Assembly (NCBI GenBank): GCA_900465665.1 | Contig: UBJO01000001.1 | Coordinates: 55,372 to 119,371, forward strand | DNA length: 64,000 nucleotides | From: Hyphomicrobiales bacterium | GTDB lineage: Bacteria; Pseudomonadota; Alphaproteobacteria; Rhizobiales; Rhizobiaceae | Direction: 5' to 3' | Part shown: piece by piece, positions 25,926 through 35,035 of the stretch | Layout of the letters: the number at the start of each line of letters is the position of its first letter | How positions within the stretch are numbered: position 1 is the first letter of the stretch | Translations under genes and position numbers: made by a program | The notes under the pieces: model-generated | What the model was told of the DNA's origin: nothing | Databases searched by the model: none | What the model saw: only the letters and a program-made list of their open reading frames with translations

Positions 25926-26941
25926 GCAAGACCTCGCCGCTCGATAAGATGGTTGAAGATGGCGGCCAGCACGATCAGCGTCGCGATGAACATGTCGAGA
26001 TAGAAGCCCGGTGCGCGCAAGAGAAGCAGCACGTCGGTGATGGTGTGGATCAGGAGCACGCCGAGGAAGATGCCGATGATCGACCCTCGTCCGCCGCGCA
26101 GCGACAGTCCGCCGATGACGCAGGCAGCGATCGCCTGGAGTTCCAGTCCGGCGCCCTGCCCCGGCTGCACGCTGCCGACGCGGGCCGTTGCAATGATGCC
26201 GGCCACCGCCGCCATGCCGCCGGCGATCGCGAAGGCCACCAGCTTGACGCGGTTGGTGTTGATGCCGATCGCTTCCGCAGCACCACGATTGCCGCCGGTG
26301 GCGAACACATGGTTGCCGAAGCGGTGACGGTGGACGAGGTAGTGAAAGCCGACGACGAAGAGAACGATCCAGATGAAGGCGGCATTGATGCCGAGCAGCG
26401 TGCCTGAGAACAGGCTGTTGAAGATCGGCTCCGGATCGAAGCGGACCTGGACCGCGCCGTTATAGAGCAGCACCGCGCCGCGCCAGAACAGCAGGCCGCC
26501 CAGGGTCACGATGAACGACGGCAGCCCGAAGCGCAGCGTGATGTGGCCGTTGAGCAGGCCGATCATGATACCGGCCAAAACGCCGAGAGGCGCGGCTATG
26601 AAGGCGCTCAATCCGGCGCCGACGAGGCTTGCCATCAGGATGGCGGTGAAGGTGTAGACGGAGCCGATGGAGAGGTCGAATTCGCCCGCGATCATCAGCA
26701 CGCCGGCGCCGAGCGCCAGGCAGCCGAGCACGGGGATCGCCTTCATCAGGATCGTCAGGTTCTGCGGCGAGAGGTAGCGGAACTGATCGGGATAGAGAAG
26801 CGCGCCTGCGATGCAGACGATCTGCAACGTCATGAAGACGAGGAAGATCGCGCCTGCCGGCATCGCCATGATCTGCCGGATGATCGGTTGTTTCTGCGTC
26901 CGCGACCGGGGCGCGGCACTTGTCTCAGGAATTGGTGTCAC
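25922..26941 (-). CDS. Sugar ABC transporter permease
   Basis: The 339-aa product is a BPD_transp_2 membrane protein. A basic N-terminal tail (about 25 residues) is followed by nine or ten helices, with the GEFDLSIGSVYTF motif and the ACVIGGLSLRGGRGS loop. It lies between the binding-protein and ATPase genes and overlaps the latter by 4 bp. It is the membrane channel of the uronate-type importer. Confidence 0.92.
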   Translation of the reverse strand: MTPIPETSAAPRSRTQKQPIIRQIMAMPAGAIFLVFMTLQIVCIAGALLYPDQFRYLSPQNLTILMKAIPVLGCLALGAGVLMIAGEFDLSIGSVYTFTAILMASLVGAGLSAFIAAPLGVLAGIMIGLLNGHITLRFGLPSFIVTLGGLLFWRGAVLLYNGAVQVRFDPEPIFNSLFSGTLLGINAAFIWIVLFVVGFHYLVHRHRFGNHVFATGGNRGAAEAIGINTNRVKLVAFAIAGGMAAVAGIIATARVGSVQPGQGAGLELQAIAACVIGGLSLRGGRGSIIGIFLGVLLIHTITDVLLLLRAPGFYLDMFIATLIVLAAIFNHLIERRGLA

Positions 26942-26973
26942 GGTCTGGTACTCGATCGATTGGAGACGGAGAA

Positions 26974-26994
26974 CCTGCCGGCTTGGCCGGCAGG
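26974..26994 (-). other. Hairpin after binding-protein gene
   Basis: CCTGCCGGC (26974-26982) and GCCGGCAGG (26986-26994) form a perfect 9-bp stem with loop TTG in the gap between the binding-protein stop and the permease start. No T-tract follows on the transcribed strand, so it more likely protects the upstream mRNA or causes partial termination. Confidence 0.6.
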
Positions 26995-27010
26995 CTCCCA
27001 GGAAACGCGG

Positions 27011-27961
27011 TTAGCGGAAGCTGCCGATCAGCGGCTTGACCGAGCTGATGCGCGACTTGTCGAGGAAGGCGCCCTGGCCCGTATCGACGTCGGTCGGGGT
27101 CAGCCCGTACTTCTTGGAAAGCGCGATCTGAGCGATCGGGTAGTAGCCCTGCAGATAGGGCTGCTGGTCCATGGTCGCGAACATCGCGCCGGATTCCACC
27201 GCATTGACGATCTCGATCGCCAAGTCGAAGCCGCCGAACGGGACCTTCACGCCCGCATCCTTGATAGCGCCGGCGCCGACGGTCGAGGTGACCGAGCCGG
27301 TGCCGAACACGGCCTTGACGTTGGGGTTGGCGATCAGGAACTGCGCCATGATGTTCTGCGCTTCGGCCGGATCAAGCCCGGCTCGCACCGTTTCGACCTT
27401 GATGCCGTTTTCCTTCATTGCCTTCTCGATGCCGCCGCCACGCGCGACCGCGAAGCTCGCCTCGGGGATTTCGCGCGGGTTGAAGACAACGTCGCCGGAC
27501 TTCAGGCCGAATTCCTTGATCATCCGGTTGCCGAGTTCGTAGCCGGAGGAGAATTCGTTCATGCCGACATAGGCCTGGCGGCAATTGCCCTTGGCGCCTT
27601 CCAGGTCGTCATTGTTGAAGCCGATGACGACGATGCCGGCCTTGACGGCCGCGCAGATGCTTTCATCGAAGGCATCGGACGAGGAGATGGCGACGGCGAT
27701 GCCATCAACGCCTGCTGCGGTCGCGCTTTCGATCAGGTCGTTCTGGCGAACCGGATCGTTGTTGGCATATTGCACGTCGAGATCGACGCCGAACTGTGCC
27801 GCCGCGTCCTTGGCGCCTTTCACCACAGGGTTGAAGAACTGGACGCTCGGATCGAGATAGATGATCATCGTTGCCTTGACGTCGGCGGCCAATGCCGTAG
27901 ATGTCATCATCGTGGCGATACCCGCGGCGAGTGCTGCGGTTTTCAACCTGGTCAATTTCAT
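27011..27961 (-). CDS. Sugar ABC transporter substrate-binding protein
   Basis: The 316-aa product is a periplasmic Peripla_BP_4-type binding protein with a signal peptide at residues 1 to about 25 ending in ALAAD. The start at 27961 is fixed by GGGAGGAT a few bases upstream; the longer frame has no such signal. The ligand is not readable from sequence, but the operon enzymes (KdgF, KduI, KduD) point to an unsaturated or keto-deoxy uronate. It is 150 bp downstream of the aldehyde dehydrogenase gene and may have its own promoter in that gap. Confidence 0.9.
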   Translation of the reverse strand: MKLTRLKTAALAAGIATMMTSTALAADVKATMIIYLDPSVQFFNPVVKGAKDAAAQFGVDLDVQYANNDPVRQNDLIESATAAGVDGIAVAISSSDAFDESICAAVKAGIVVIGFNNDDLEGAKGNCRQAYVGMNEFSSGYELGNRMIKEFGLKSGDVVFNPREIPEASFAVARGGGIEKAMKENGIKVETVRAGLDPAEAQNIMAQFLIANPNVKAVFGTGSVTSTVGAGAIKDAGVKVPFGGFDLAIEIVNAVESGAMFATMDQQPYLQGYYPIAQIALSKKYGLTPTDVDTGQGAFLDKSRISSVKPLIGSFR

Positions 27962-28114
27962 TTGCGTATCCTCCCTTATGGATGTGCAATGTGGGTCGAA
28001 AGACCCAAGTCTCGGCTGGCGGGCTCCGACCAAAGATCACGCCGGCCGAGATTTTCCTCCCAGACGTCCCGCTTTCTCCCAAAAGCGGAAACGCCCTATC
28101 CCTTTACTTCCCTG

Positions 28115-29629
28115 TCAGCCGAACCACGGCGCCGGTCGCCCGAACGTCACGTGCACGCCCTTGAACTGGGAATATTCATCAAAGCCATAGCGGCCGAGTT
28201 CGCGGCCGAGGCCGCTTTTCTTGTAGCCGCCGATCGGCAGCTCCGGCGTGCCGTCGATGACGCTGTTGATCCAGCAGCGGCCGGCGCGAATGCGCCGGAT
28301 GCTCTGCATGGCGTTCTCGAGATTGGTCGACCAGACCGAGGCGGACAGGCCGAACTCGCTGGCATTGGCGAGTGCGACGGCTTCGTCCGCGGTCTTGAAG
28401 GTCAAGGTCGAAAGCACCGGCCCGAAGATCTCCTCACGGGCGATCGACATCTCGGGCTTCACGCCGGCAAAGACGGTGGGGGCGTAATAAATGCCGGTGT
28501 CCTTGCCGACGCGCTCGCCGCCGAGCAGCAGTTCGGCACCCGACGCGATACCGGCTTCCACATAGGAATGGACCTTGCCGACATGGGCTTCCGAGATCAT
28601 CGCGCCGATCTTCGTGCGATCGTTCAGCGGATCACCGAAGGTCACCTTGCGCGAGATATCGAGCAGGCGCTCCATCAATGCGTCGCGAATGCCTTCCTGA
28701 ACCAGGAGCCGGCTGCCTGATATGCAGCACTGGCCACCATTGTGATAGACGCCATAGGCGATGCCGTCGGCGGCAGCCTCGAGGTCGGCATCGGCAAAGA
28801 CGATCTGCGGACCCTTGCCGCCGAGCTCCAGCCCGACGCGCTTGACGCTGCGCGCTGCGATCTCGCCAAGCTTGGTGCCGACACGCACCGAACCGGTGAA
28901 GGCCACCATGTCGACGCCGGGGTCTTCGGCTAGCACCTGTCCGGCCGGATCGCCGTAGCCGGTAACGACGTTGAAGACGCCATCGGGAATACCGGCCTCA
29001 CGCGCCAGTTCCGCCATGCGGATGGATGTGCCCGAGGTGAATTCGGACGGCTTGAGGACGACGGTGCAGCCGGCGCCGATCGCCCACGGCACGCGCTCCG
29101 AGGCGATGATGAAGGGGAAATTCCAAGGCGTGATGATGCCGACGACGCCGACGGCTTCGCGCAGCACCAGACCCAGCCGATCGTCGCCGATATTGTTGTG
29201 CGCCTGGCCTTCCAACGCCCGCGCCTGACCGGCGGCATAGGACCAGAGGTCGGCGCAGAAGCCGATCTCACCGCGCGCCTGGGCGATTGGCTTGCCGACT
29301 TCGAGGCTTTCGGCCAAGGCCAGGTCTTCCTGATGCTTCAGGATCAGGTCGGCCACCTTGAACATTAGGCGCGAGCGCTCCGCACCCGACATACGCGGCC
29401 ACGGGCCGGTATCGAAGGCGCGGCGGGCGCCGGCAACCGCCAAACGCACATCATCGGCCGAGGCTTCCGGCCAGGTGCCGACCACGACGCCCGCGTGACC
29501 GGGGCTGACACGGTCAATCGTGCGGCCGGATGCGGCATCCACCGACTTGCCATCGACAAGCATCTGGTAGCGGGATTTAATGTTCAGCCGCGGATCACTG
29601 GAATCAGGCGCAATGAAATTGGACAGCAC
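28115..29629 (-). CDS. Aldehyde dehydrogenase family protein
   Basis: The 504-aa product is an NAD(P)-dependent aldehyde dehydrogenase. It shows the FTGSVRVG cofactor motif, the general base Glu in LELGGKGPQ and the catalytic Cys in the GGQCCISGSR segment. Translation starts at GTG 29629, preceded by AAGGGAAA. It is the first gene of the kdu operon, next to the divergent GntR regulator. Its place suggests a semialdehyde from uronate or related acid breakdown, perhaps 2,5-dioxovalerate or an aldehyde by-product, but substrate specificity cannot be read here. Confidence 0.88.
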   Translation of the reverse strand: MLSNFIAPDSSDPRLNIKSRYQMLVDGKSVDAASGRTIDRVSPGHAGVVVGTWPEASADDVRLAVAGARRAFDTGPWPRMSGAERSRLMFKVADLILKHQEDLALAESLEVGKPIAQARGEIGFCADLWSYAAGQARALEGQAHNNIGDDRLGLVLREAVGVVGIITPWNFPFIIASERVPWAIGAGCTVVLKPSEFTSGTSIRMAELAREAGIPDGVFNVVTGYGDPAGQVLAEDPGVDMVAFTGSVRVGTKLGEIAARSVKRVGLELGGKGPQIVFADADLEAAADGIAYGVYHNGGQCCISGSRLLVQEGIRDALMERLLDISRKVTFGDPLNDRTKIGAMISEAHVGKVHSYVEAGIASGAELLLGGERVGKDTGIYYAPTVFAGVKPEMSIAREEIFGPVLSTLTFKTADEAVALANASEFGLSASVWSTNLENAMQSIRRIRAGRCWINSVIDGTPELPIGGYKKSGLGRELGRYGFDEYSQFKGVHVTFGRPAPWFG

Positions 29630-29710
29630 GTTTCCCTTAAAGCCGACACATCGTGCCGGCCCTCCCTTTTTACCCGGTTTCAGACCACCGGATTTATGTT
29701 GCGTTTGAAT

Positions 29711-29730
29711 TGTATGGTACTGTATGGTGG
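29711..29730. promoter_or_regulatory. Tandem TGTATGGT repeat, possible GntR site
   Basis: TGTATGGT occurs twice in direct orientation with a 10-bp period (29711 and 29721), 20-40 bp upstream of the GntR start codon in the divergent promoter region. ACCACC at 29684-29689 and GGTGGT at 29726-29731 also form an inverted pair. One-turn spacing on one DNA face fits regulator binding, but no clean FadR-type palindrome is present. Confidence 0.35.
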
Positions 29731-29750
29731 TTTAAATTGGATGTCAACGC

Positions 29751-30452
29751 ATGACGGCGACGAAACACATGAACCTCGAATCCTTGAAGATTGAGACCGG
29801 CGAAACCGCTGCGGCCCAGGTGGAACGCGACCTGCGCGAGCAGATCATCAAGCTGGAACTGGCGCCCGGCACGCGACTTTCCGAGCAGGAGATCGCCACC
29901 CGGATGGGCGTCTCGCGCCAGCCGGTGCGCGAGGCGCTGATCGCGCTTGGGAGATCAAAGCTGGTCGATGTGCGCCCCAACAGGGGCACCGTCGTCGTGC
30001 GGATCTCGGCGCGGCAGATGATGGAGGCGCGCTTCGTGCGCGAGGCGCTGGAGACCGCCGTTGCGCGCCGCGCCAGCGCGAGCTTCGACAGTTGGACGCG
30101 CCGCCGGATCGACACGATCATCGGCAAGCAGCGGATGGCGATGGAGGCGCACGATCACAACGCATTCCGGCGCGAGGACGAGCAGTTCCATATCGCCATT
30201 GCCGAAGGCGCCGGCTGCAGCCTCGCATGGAGCGCCATCGCCGACATCAAGGCGCATATGGACCGCGTCTGCAATCTGCAGCTCCGCCACCCCGATTCCA
30301 TGATGCGGCTGATAACCGAGCATGAGGCGATCATCACAGCGATCGACGGACGCGATGCGGATGCCGCGGTGGCCGCCATGCGCGCGCACCTCAATGGCAT
30401 CCTGTCGGACCTGCCGCAGATCGAGGCGGATCATCCCGATCTGTTTGAGTAA
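29751..30452 (+). CDS. GntR/FCD-family transcriptional regulator
   Basis: The 233-aa product has an N-terminal GntR winged helix (about residues 20-88, with LSEQEIATRMGVSRQPVREA) and a C-terminal FCD ligand-binding domain with the FHxAIAEGAG and EHEAIITAIDG histidine motifs that hold a metal. It is divergent from the aldehyde dehydrogenase/kdu/ABC operon and is its likely repressor, with a uronate intermediate as inducer. It ends in a clear terminator. Confidence 0.92.
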   Translation: MTATKHMNLESLKIETGETAAAQVERDLREQIIKLELAPGTRLSEQEIATRMGVSRQPVREALIALGRSKLVDVRPNRGTVVVRISARQMMEARFVREALETAVARRASASFDSWTRRRIDTIIGKQRMAMEAHDHNAFRREDEQFHIAIAEGAGCSLAWSAIADIKAHMDRVCNLQLRHPDSMMRLITEHEAIITAIDGRDADAAVAAMRAHLNGILSDLPQIEADHPDLFE

Positions 30453-30465
30453 ACAGCGAACGCAG

Positions 30466-30492
30466 AAAGGGCGCCAAATCGGCGCCCTTTTT
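30466..30492 (+). terminator. Rho-independent terminator of the GntR gene
   Basis: AAAGGGCGCC (30466-30475) pairs perfectly with GGCGCCCTTT (30481-30490) around loop AAATC and runs into TTTTT. It lies 14 bp after the GntR stop and separates that gene from the convergent glycine-rich repeat gene. Confidence 0.88.
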
Positions 30493-30505
30493 GATTTCGG
30501 AAAGA

Positions 30506-31876
30506 TCAGCGGCTTGCCATCACCATCTTGCAAAGGCTGACGAGGCCTGCCTCGAAGCCGCCGGAGCGCACCACGTCCTTGCAGCTTGCCTTGGCCTTGG
30601 CGCGATCCCTGGACGACATGTCGTTGATCATCGCCAGGTTGCGGCTGTTGCTACCACCCGTGTCGCCATTGGCGTTATCGCCGGGATCGCTGCCGGCGCC
30701 AGGGCCGCCGGGGTTTCCAGGAGTTCCGGGCGTACCAGGAACGCCGGGTGTGCCGGGATTTGTGCCGCCCGATCCGGTGCCGGGGATAGCGAGGCTGATT
30801 TCGGCCAGCGTGTTGTCACCCAACCCGACATTGGCCATGGCAGCGACGCTCGGAAGACCTGAACCGCCAACGTTGGCGCCGACATCCGCATTCACGCCAC
30901 CTGTGCCGCCGATGCTGGCGGTCACGCCAGTGTCGACAAGCCCGCCGGTCGTCGAGCCACCGCCGGTGGAGCCGCTACCGACCCCGATATTGGCATTGAC
31001 GTCGGCGAGCGTATTGTCGCCCGCGCCAACATTCGCAACGGCACCGACTGTCGCAAGGTTCGAGCCACCAACGGTCGCACCGACATCCGCGTTGACGCCA
31101 TTTGCGCCGCCGACGCTGGCGGTCGTGCCGAGATCGACAATGCTGCCAGTGCCGCTACCGCCGGAGGTGCCGCCCACGCCGAGATTGGCGTTGACGTCGG
31201 CAAGCGTGTTGTCGCCGCCTCCGACATTGACAGTGGCGTCCATGTTCGCGAGGTTGGAGCCACCGACAGTCGCGCCCACATCGGCGTTCACGCCAGTCGT
31301 GCCGCCGAGGTTCACGGTCGTGCCGAGATCGACGAGGCTGGGCTGGCTGGTGCTGGAACCCGTCGAGGCTCCGCCGACCGCCAGATTGGCGTTGATGTCG
31401 GCAAGCGTATTGTCACCCGCCCCGACGTTGGCGATGGCGCCGACGGTTGCAAGGTTCGAAGAGCCGCCAACGGTTGCGCCGACATCGGCGTTGACGCCGC
31501 TCGCTCCACCGATCGTCGCGGTCGTTCCGACACCGAGGCCGCCCGACGAATTGCTGCCGCCGACCGAGGTGGCGCTGTTGATACCGCTGGCGCCGCCGAC
31601 CGTGGCATTCACGCCAAGGCCACCGGTCGAATTGCCGCCGACATCGGCATTGACGCCGCCGGTCCCGCCGACGGAGACATTGGCGAGGTTCGAGCCGCCA
31701 CCGACCGTGGCGTTGACGCCGTTCGTACCGCCGATGGAGACGTTAAGCCCGCCGCCATTGCCGTTGACGCTGATGCCGTTCGATCCGCCGATATCAAACG
31801 CCAATGCCTGTGGCGGAACAAGGACGCTGGCGCAGCCGGCAGCGAGGATCGCAATCGTCGATTTCAAGTACATCAT
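30506..31876 (-). CDS. Secreted glycine/asparagine-rich repeat protein with collagen-like stretch
   Basis: The 456-aa product is not a recognised enzyme. Residues 1 to about 26 form a signal peptide ending ALAF. The mature region is made of short GG-x-NGVNA units, merging into four copies of a roughly 65-aa repeat with GVNADVGATVGG and NVGAGDNTLADVNAN cores. Then comes a Gly-Xaa-Pro collagen-like segment of about ten triplets (GTPGVPGTPGTPG). The C-terminal 45 residues are helical and charged with two cysteines (SCKDVV and SLCKMV). CGGAGGAAA sets the start at the double ATG 31876/31873. It has no barrel or sortase signal. It is probably an exported surface or matrix protein; the function is unknown. 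Confidence 0.75.
   Translation of the reverse strand: MMYLKSTIAILAAGCASVLVPPQALAFDIGGSNGISVNGNGGGLNVSIGGTNGVNATVGGGSNLANVSVGGTGGVNADVGGNSTGGLGVNATVGGASGINSATSVGGSNSSGGLGVGTTATIGGASGVNADVGATVGGSSNLATVGAIANVGAGDNTLADINANLAVGGASTGSSTSQPSLVDLGTTVNLGGTTGVNADVGATVGGSNLANMDATVNVGGGDNTLADVNANLGVGGTSGGSGTGSIVDLGTTASVGGANGVNADVGATVGGSNLATVGAVANVGAGDNTLADVNANIGVGSGSTGGGSTTGGLVDTGVTASIGGTGGVNADVGANVGGSGLPSVAAMANVGLGDNTLAEISLAIPGTGSGGTNPGTPGVPGTPGTPGNPGGPGAGSDPGDNANGDTGGSNSRNLAMINDMSSRDRAKAKASCKDVVRSGGFEAGLVSLCKMVMASR
30770..31560 (-). repeat. Four ~65-aa in-frame repeats in the glycine-rich protein
   Basis: Successive units each contain a GVNADVGA-type core followed by a GDNTLAD-type core about 25 residues later, with spacing close to 195-205 bp. 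The first and last copies are the most diverged. Boundaries are approximate. The same DNA gives long open frames on the opposite strand, which are by-products of the repeat's base composition. Confidence 0.75.
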
Positions 31877-32203
31877 TTTTCCTCCGTTATGTCCTGAAAG
31901 GGCATGAGCCCCAGGGCCAAAGCCCAGGTCAAAAGCGGAAGTGCGCACCTCAGATCGTTTTGGGTGAGATCAAGCGCGACCTACGACCGTCCAACAACCA
32001 TGTCGGGATAAGGCTTGAAGCTAACGGTGGTTCCTGCAGTCGGTGGGCACCAATCAAGGTGAATAACGAAACTCTAACGCTCTGCCAACAGTAGGCTAGT
32101 ATATGGCTGCACCGACCAGGAAGTGGCCGCGAATGGGACATTCGTTGTCTATCCCGTAAGATTGGTCGGATTGCGAATGCTCTCCAAGAAACTCGCTTTT
32201 GTG
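31877..32203. other. Intergenic region, nothing recognised
   Basis: These 327 bases lie between the phosphatase stop (32204) and the start of the glycine-rich repeat gene, both on the minus strand. The part next to 31876 must hold that gene's promoter, and the ribosome-binding site is clear. No convincing promoter, palindrome, RNA gene or conserved reading frame was seen in the rest. Confidence 0.4.
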
Positions 32204-32989
32204 TCAGGAGGCGGCGCGAGCGATATTGCTCGCCGGCAACTCTTCAACTGAGATCTCTCCAAGCGCGTTCAGCGCCGTGCAGACGAAATGCGACAGCTTG
32301 TCTTGCCGGATGACGGCAGCACTCAGGCGACCTGTCCGGTACGCTGCGGTATCGAGCGCAATGCGGTTGTCGTAGACTTCCGGAAGCAGTGAATTCGTGA
32401 TCGTATGGCCATGCACGACCATATGGTCGAACGGGTCGACGTGGTCGAGAAAGCCCGCACGGATCCAGCGCAGGTCGTATTCGTCCTGTTCAGCGAGTGG
32501 CACACCAGGACGCACTCCGGCATGCACGAAACAGAAGCTGCCCATCTGCCTATAGGTCAGCGCGTTATCAAGCAAAACGGCGTGGTGGGGGAAAGCGCGA
32601 CGGATGTCCGCGGCAATACCCTTGAAATCCGGCACCGGCCGCGCGGAGTAGGCACTGACGGTCGCCACCCCTCCCCAATCCATCCAGTTGACGGCGTCCG
32701 CAGGAGACAATTCCTCGCGGAGCAACGAACGCAGATAGAAGTCGTGATTGCCGAGGATGAGATGCGAACCGGGGTACTGCTCAAGTGTGGCGGCGACCAG
32801 ATCAAGCACAGCGGGGCTTTGCGGGCCTCGGTCGATCAGATCGCCTAGGAAGATCACGATCGGCTTTGATCGGCGTTCACTGGAGACGGTGGCGATGTGG
32901 CGAAGTAGAGCCTCAAGCAGATCAGCGCGTCCATGAATGTCAGCAACTGCATAAATATCGGACGGCGCATGATCAGTCATATCGGGCAT
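32204..32989 (-). CDS. Metallophosphoesterase, PPP-type serine/threonine phosphatase
   Basis: The 261-aa product has the PPP metal-binding motifs in order: D17-I-H19-G, G49-D-L-I-D-R-G55 and G80-N-H-D83, then conserved His residues including MVVHGHT near the C-terminus. This set coordinates two metals for phosphoester hydrolysis; related bacterial enzymes act on phosphoproteins or on Ap4A-type nucleotides. GGGAAGA supports the start at 32989 over an upstream in-frame ATG. It appears monocistronic and the target is unknown. Confidence 0.88.
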   Translation of the reverse strand: MPDMTDHAPSDIYAVADIHGRADLLEALLRHIATVSSERRSKPIVIFLGDLIDRGPQSPAVLDLVAATLEQYPGSHLILGNHDFYLRSLLREELSPADAVNWMDWGGVATVSAYSARPVPDFKGIAADIRRAFPHHAVLLDNALTYRQMGSFCFVHAGVRPGVPLAEQDEYDLRWIRAGFLDHVDPFDHMVVHGHTITNSLLPEVYDNRIALDTAAYRTGRLSAAVIRQDKLSHFVCTALNALGEISVEELPASNIARAAS

Positions 32990-33083
32990 TTCTTCCCGGG
33001 GCCTAAATTGCCCCGCTGACGTTTGACACGGCACAGGTCTATGCTACCGGGCGATGCTAACGCAAGGCGCTTACAGGTCGGGA

Positions 33084-33863
33084 TCAGGCAGGATGCTGCT
33101 GGACGCTGAGACCTCCGTCCACCGTCAGGCATGTCGCGTTCATGAACGGGCACTCGTCCGAAATCATGAATACCGCCGCCATCGCGATCTCTTCCGGCGT
33201 TGCGATGCGCCCGCCGGGATGCAGCTTCATCGTCGCAGCCTTCGCAGCCTCGGGATCAGGAAAACCGTTCCAGTAGTCGATGACCTTCTGGGTCGCGACA
33301 TAGCCGGGCGCGAGCGCATTCACTCGGACGTTCTTCGGCGCGTATTCGAGCCCCAGCGACTTGGTCATGCCAAGCAAGGCATGCTTTGCCAGCGGATATG
33401 GGAAGGTATGCGGGATGATGGTGAAGGCGTGGGTCGAGGCGATGTTGAGGATCACGCCGCCTCCCTGATCGATCAGTCCAGGCAGAACCGCCTTCGAGCA
33501 GTTCCACGCACCCTTGAGATTGATATCGAAGCAGCGGTTCCATTCCTCGTCGCTGGTCTCCAGCGGCTTGGAGAACACGTTGACGCCTGCATTGTTGACG
33601 AGTGCATTGATGCGACCGATCTCTGCTTGCGCCTCGGCGACAGCCGCGACGATCGCCGAGGCATCGGTGATATCGGCCGCGCGCGCGGCAACCCGGTACC
33701 CCTCACCCCTGAGCTTTGTAGCTTCCTGATGAAGCAGCGCCTCGTCGCGATCAATTAGAAACAGACTCGCGCCTTCGCGCGCGAACGCCGTTGCGATCGC
33801 AAGGCCGATGCCCTGCGCCGCACCAGTGATCAATATACGCTTGTCGAACAGACGATGTGACAT
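33084..33863 (-). CDS. Short-chain dehydrogenase/reductase, possible galactose dehydrogenase
   Basis: The 259-aa product is a classical SDR with TGAAQGIG near residue 13, NNAG, the catalytic Ser in NIASTH and the YPLAK pair. It starts 10 bp after the dgoD stop, with GAGGTATC as ribosome-binding site, and is the last gene of the operon. In rhizobia, SDRs in such clusters oxidise an aldose at C1 with NAD+. Because the operon also has an aldose 1-epimerase and galactonate dehydratase, D-galactose is the best candidate substrate. This is inference; L-arabinose or a sugar acid remain possible. Confidence 0.85.
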   Translation of the reverse strand: MSHRLFDKRILITGAAQGIGLAIATAFAREGASLFLIDRDEALLHQEATKLRGEGYRVAARAADITDASAIVAAVAEAQAEIGRINALVNNAGVNVFSKPLETSDEEWNRCFDINLKGAWNCSKAVLPGLIDQGGGVILNIASTHAFTIIPHTFPYPLAKHALLGMTKSLGLEYAPKNVRVNALAPGYVATQKVIDYWNGFPDPEAAKAATMKLHPGGRIATPEEIAMAAVFMISDECPFMNATCLTVDGGLSVQQHPA

Positions 33864-33873
33864 GACCGATACC

Positions 33874-35022
33874 TCACCACTCGGCGAAACTGCCGTCTTC
33901 GTGACGCCAGACGGGGTTGCGCCAGCGGTGGCCCTCTTTCGCACGTTCGATCACATAGGCTTCGTCCACCTCGACGCCAAGGCCGGGGCCCTGTGGGATC
34001 GATACGAAGCCATCGGCATAGTGGAACACCTCCTTGTTGGAGATGTAGTCGAGGATGTCGTTACTCTTGTTGTAATGGATACCCAGGCTCTGTTCCTGGA
34101 TGAAGGCATTGTAGCTAACGGCATCGAGCTGCAGGCAGGCGGCGAGCGCGATGGGGCCGAGCGGGCAATGCGGCGCGACGGCGACGTCATAGGCTTCTGC
34201 CATGGCCGCGATCTTGCGGCATTCGGTGATGCCGCCGGCGTGGCTCAGATCCGGCTGGATGATATCGACGTAGCCATCGGACAACACGGACTTGAAGTCC
34301 CAGCGCGAATAGAGACGCTCGCCCAGCGCGATCGGCGTCGAGCAATGGTTGGCGATTTCCTTCAGCGTCTCGCGGTGCTCGGACAAGACCGGCTCCTCAA
34401 TGAACATCAGCTTGTAGGGCTCCAGTTCCTTGGCCAGCACCTTGGCCATCGGCTTGTGCACGCGGCCGTGGAAATCGACGCCGATGCCGACATTCGGCCC
34501 GATCGCCTCGCGGATCGTCGCGATTGTTGCGACGGCCTTGTCGATCTTCTCGTTGCTGTCGACGATCTGCATTTCCTCGCAGCCATTGAGCTTGATCGCC
34601 TTGAAGCCACGCGCAACCACATCCTTCGCATTGCGGGCGACGTCGGCTGGCCGGTCGCCCCCGATCCAGCTGTAGACCTTGATCTTGTCGCGCACCTGGC
34701 CGCCGAGCAACGAGTGGATAGGCTGGCCGAGCGCCTTGCCCTTGATATCCCACAGCGCCTGGTCGATGCCCGAGATCGCGCTCATGTGAACGGCGCCGCC
34801 GCGATAGAAGCCGCCGCGATACATGACCGTCCAGTGATCCTCGATCAGGAACGGGTCCTTGCCAATCAGATAGTCCTCGAGCTCGTGGACCGCCGCCTGG
34901 ACGGTGAGCGCCCGGCCTTCGACGACGGGCTCGCCCCAGCCGACAATGCCCTCGTCGGTCTCGATCTTCAAAAACAGCCAGCGCGGCGGGACGATATAGG
35001 TCGTGAGCTTTGTGATCTTCAT
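33874..35022 (-). CDS. dgoD: D-galactonate dehydratase
   Basis: The 382-aa product equals E. coli DgoD in length. Enolase-superfamily residues fall at the same numbers: metal ligands D183, E209 and E235, and acid/base residues H185 and H285. The enzyme dehydrates D-galactonate to 2-keto-3-deoxy-D-galactonate. The start at 35022 (MKITKL) is the DgoD-like start; a longer frame extends over the GMC gene only by chance. It lies 13 bp after the GMC gene. No dgoK or dgoA is seen in the window. Confidence 0.93.
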   Translation of the reverse strand: MKITKLTTYIVPPRWLFLKIETDEGIVGWGEPVVEGRALTVQAAVHELEDYLIGKDPFLIEDHWTVMYRGGFYRGGAVHMSAISGIDQALWDIKGKALGQPIHSLLGGQVRDKIKVYSWIGGDRPADVARNAKDVVARGFKAIKLNGCEEMQIVDSNEKIDKAVATIATIREAIGPNVGIGVDFHGRVHKPMAKVLAKELEPYKLMFIEEPVLSEHRETLKEIANHCSTPIALGERLYSRWDFKSVLSDGYVDIIQPDLSHAGGITECRKIAAMAEAYDVAVAPHCPLGPIALAACLQLDAVSYNAFIQEQSLGIHYNKSNDILDYISNKEVFHYADGFVSIPQGPGLGVEVDEAYVIERAKEGHRWRNPVWRHEDGSFAEW

Positions 35023-35035
35023 GGTCTTACTCGCG

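Noticed and set aside
26543..28720. 725-codon plus-strand frame across the ABC permease, binding protein and aldehyde dehydrogenase genes
   Set aside because: It crosses three convincing minus-strand genes and their ribosome-binding sites, and has no family match.
30528..31907. 459-codon plus-strand frame over the glycine-rich repeat gene
   Set aside because: Pro/Ala-rich mirror of the repeats. The minus-strand frame has a signal peptide and a strong ribosome-binding site, so that strand is the coding one.
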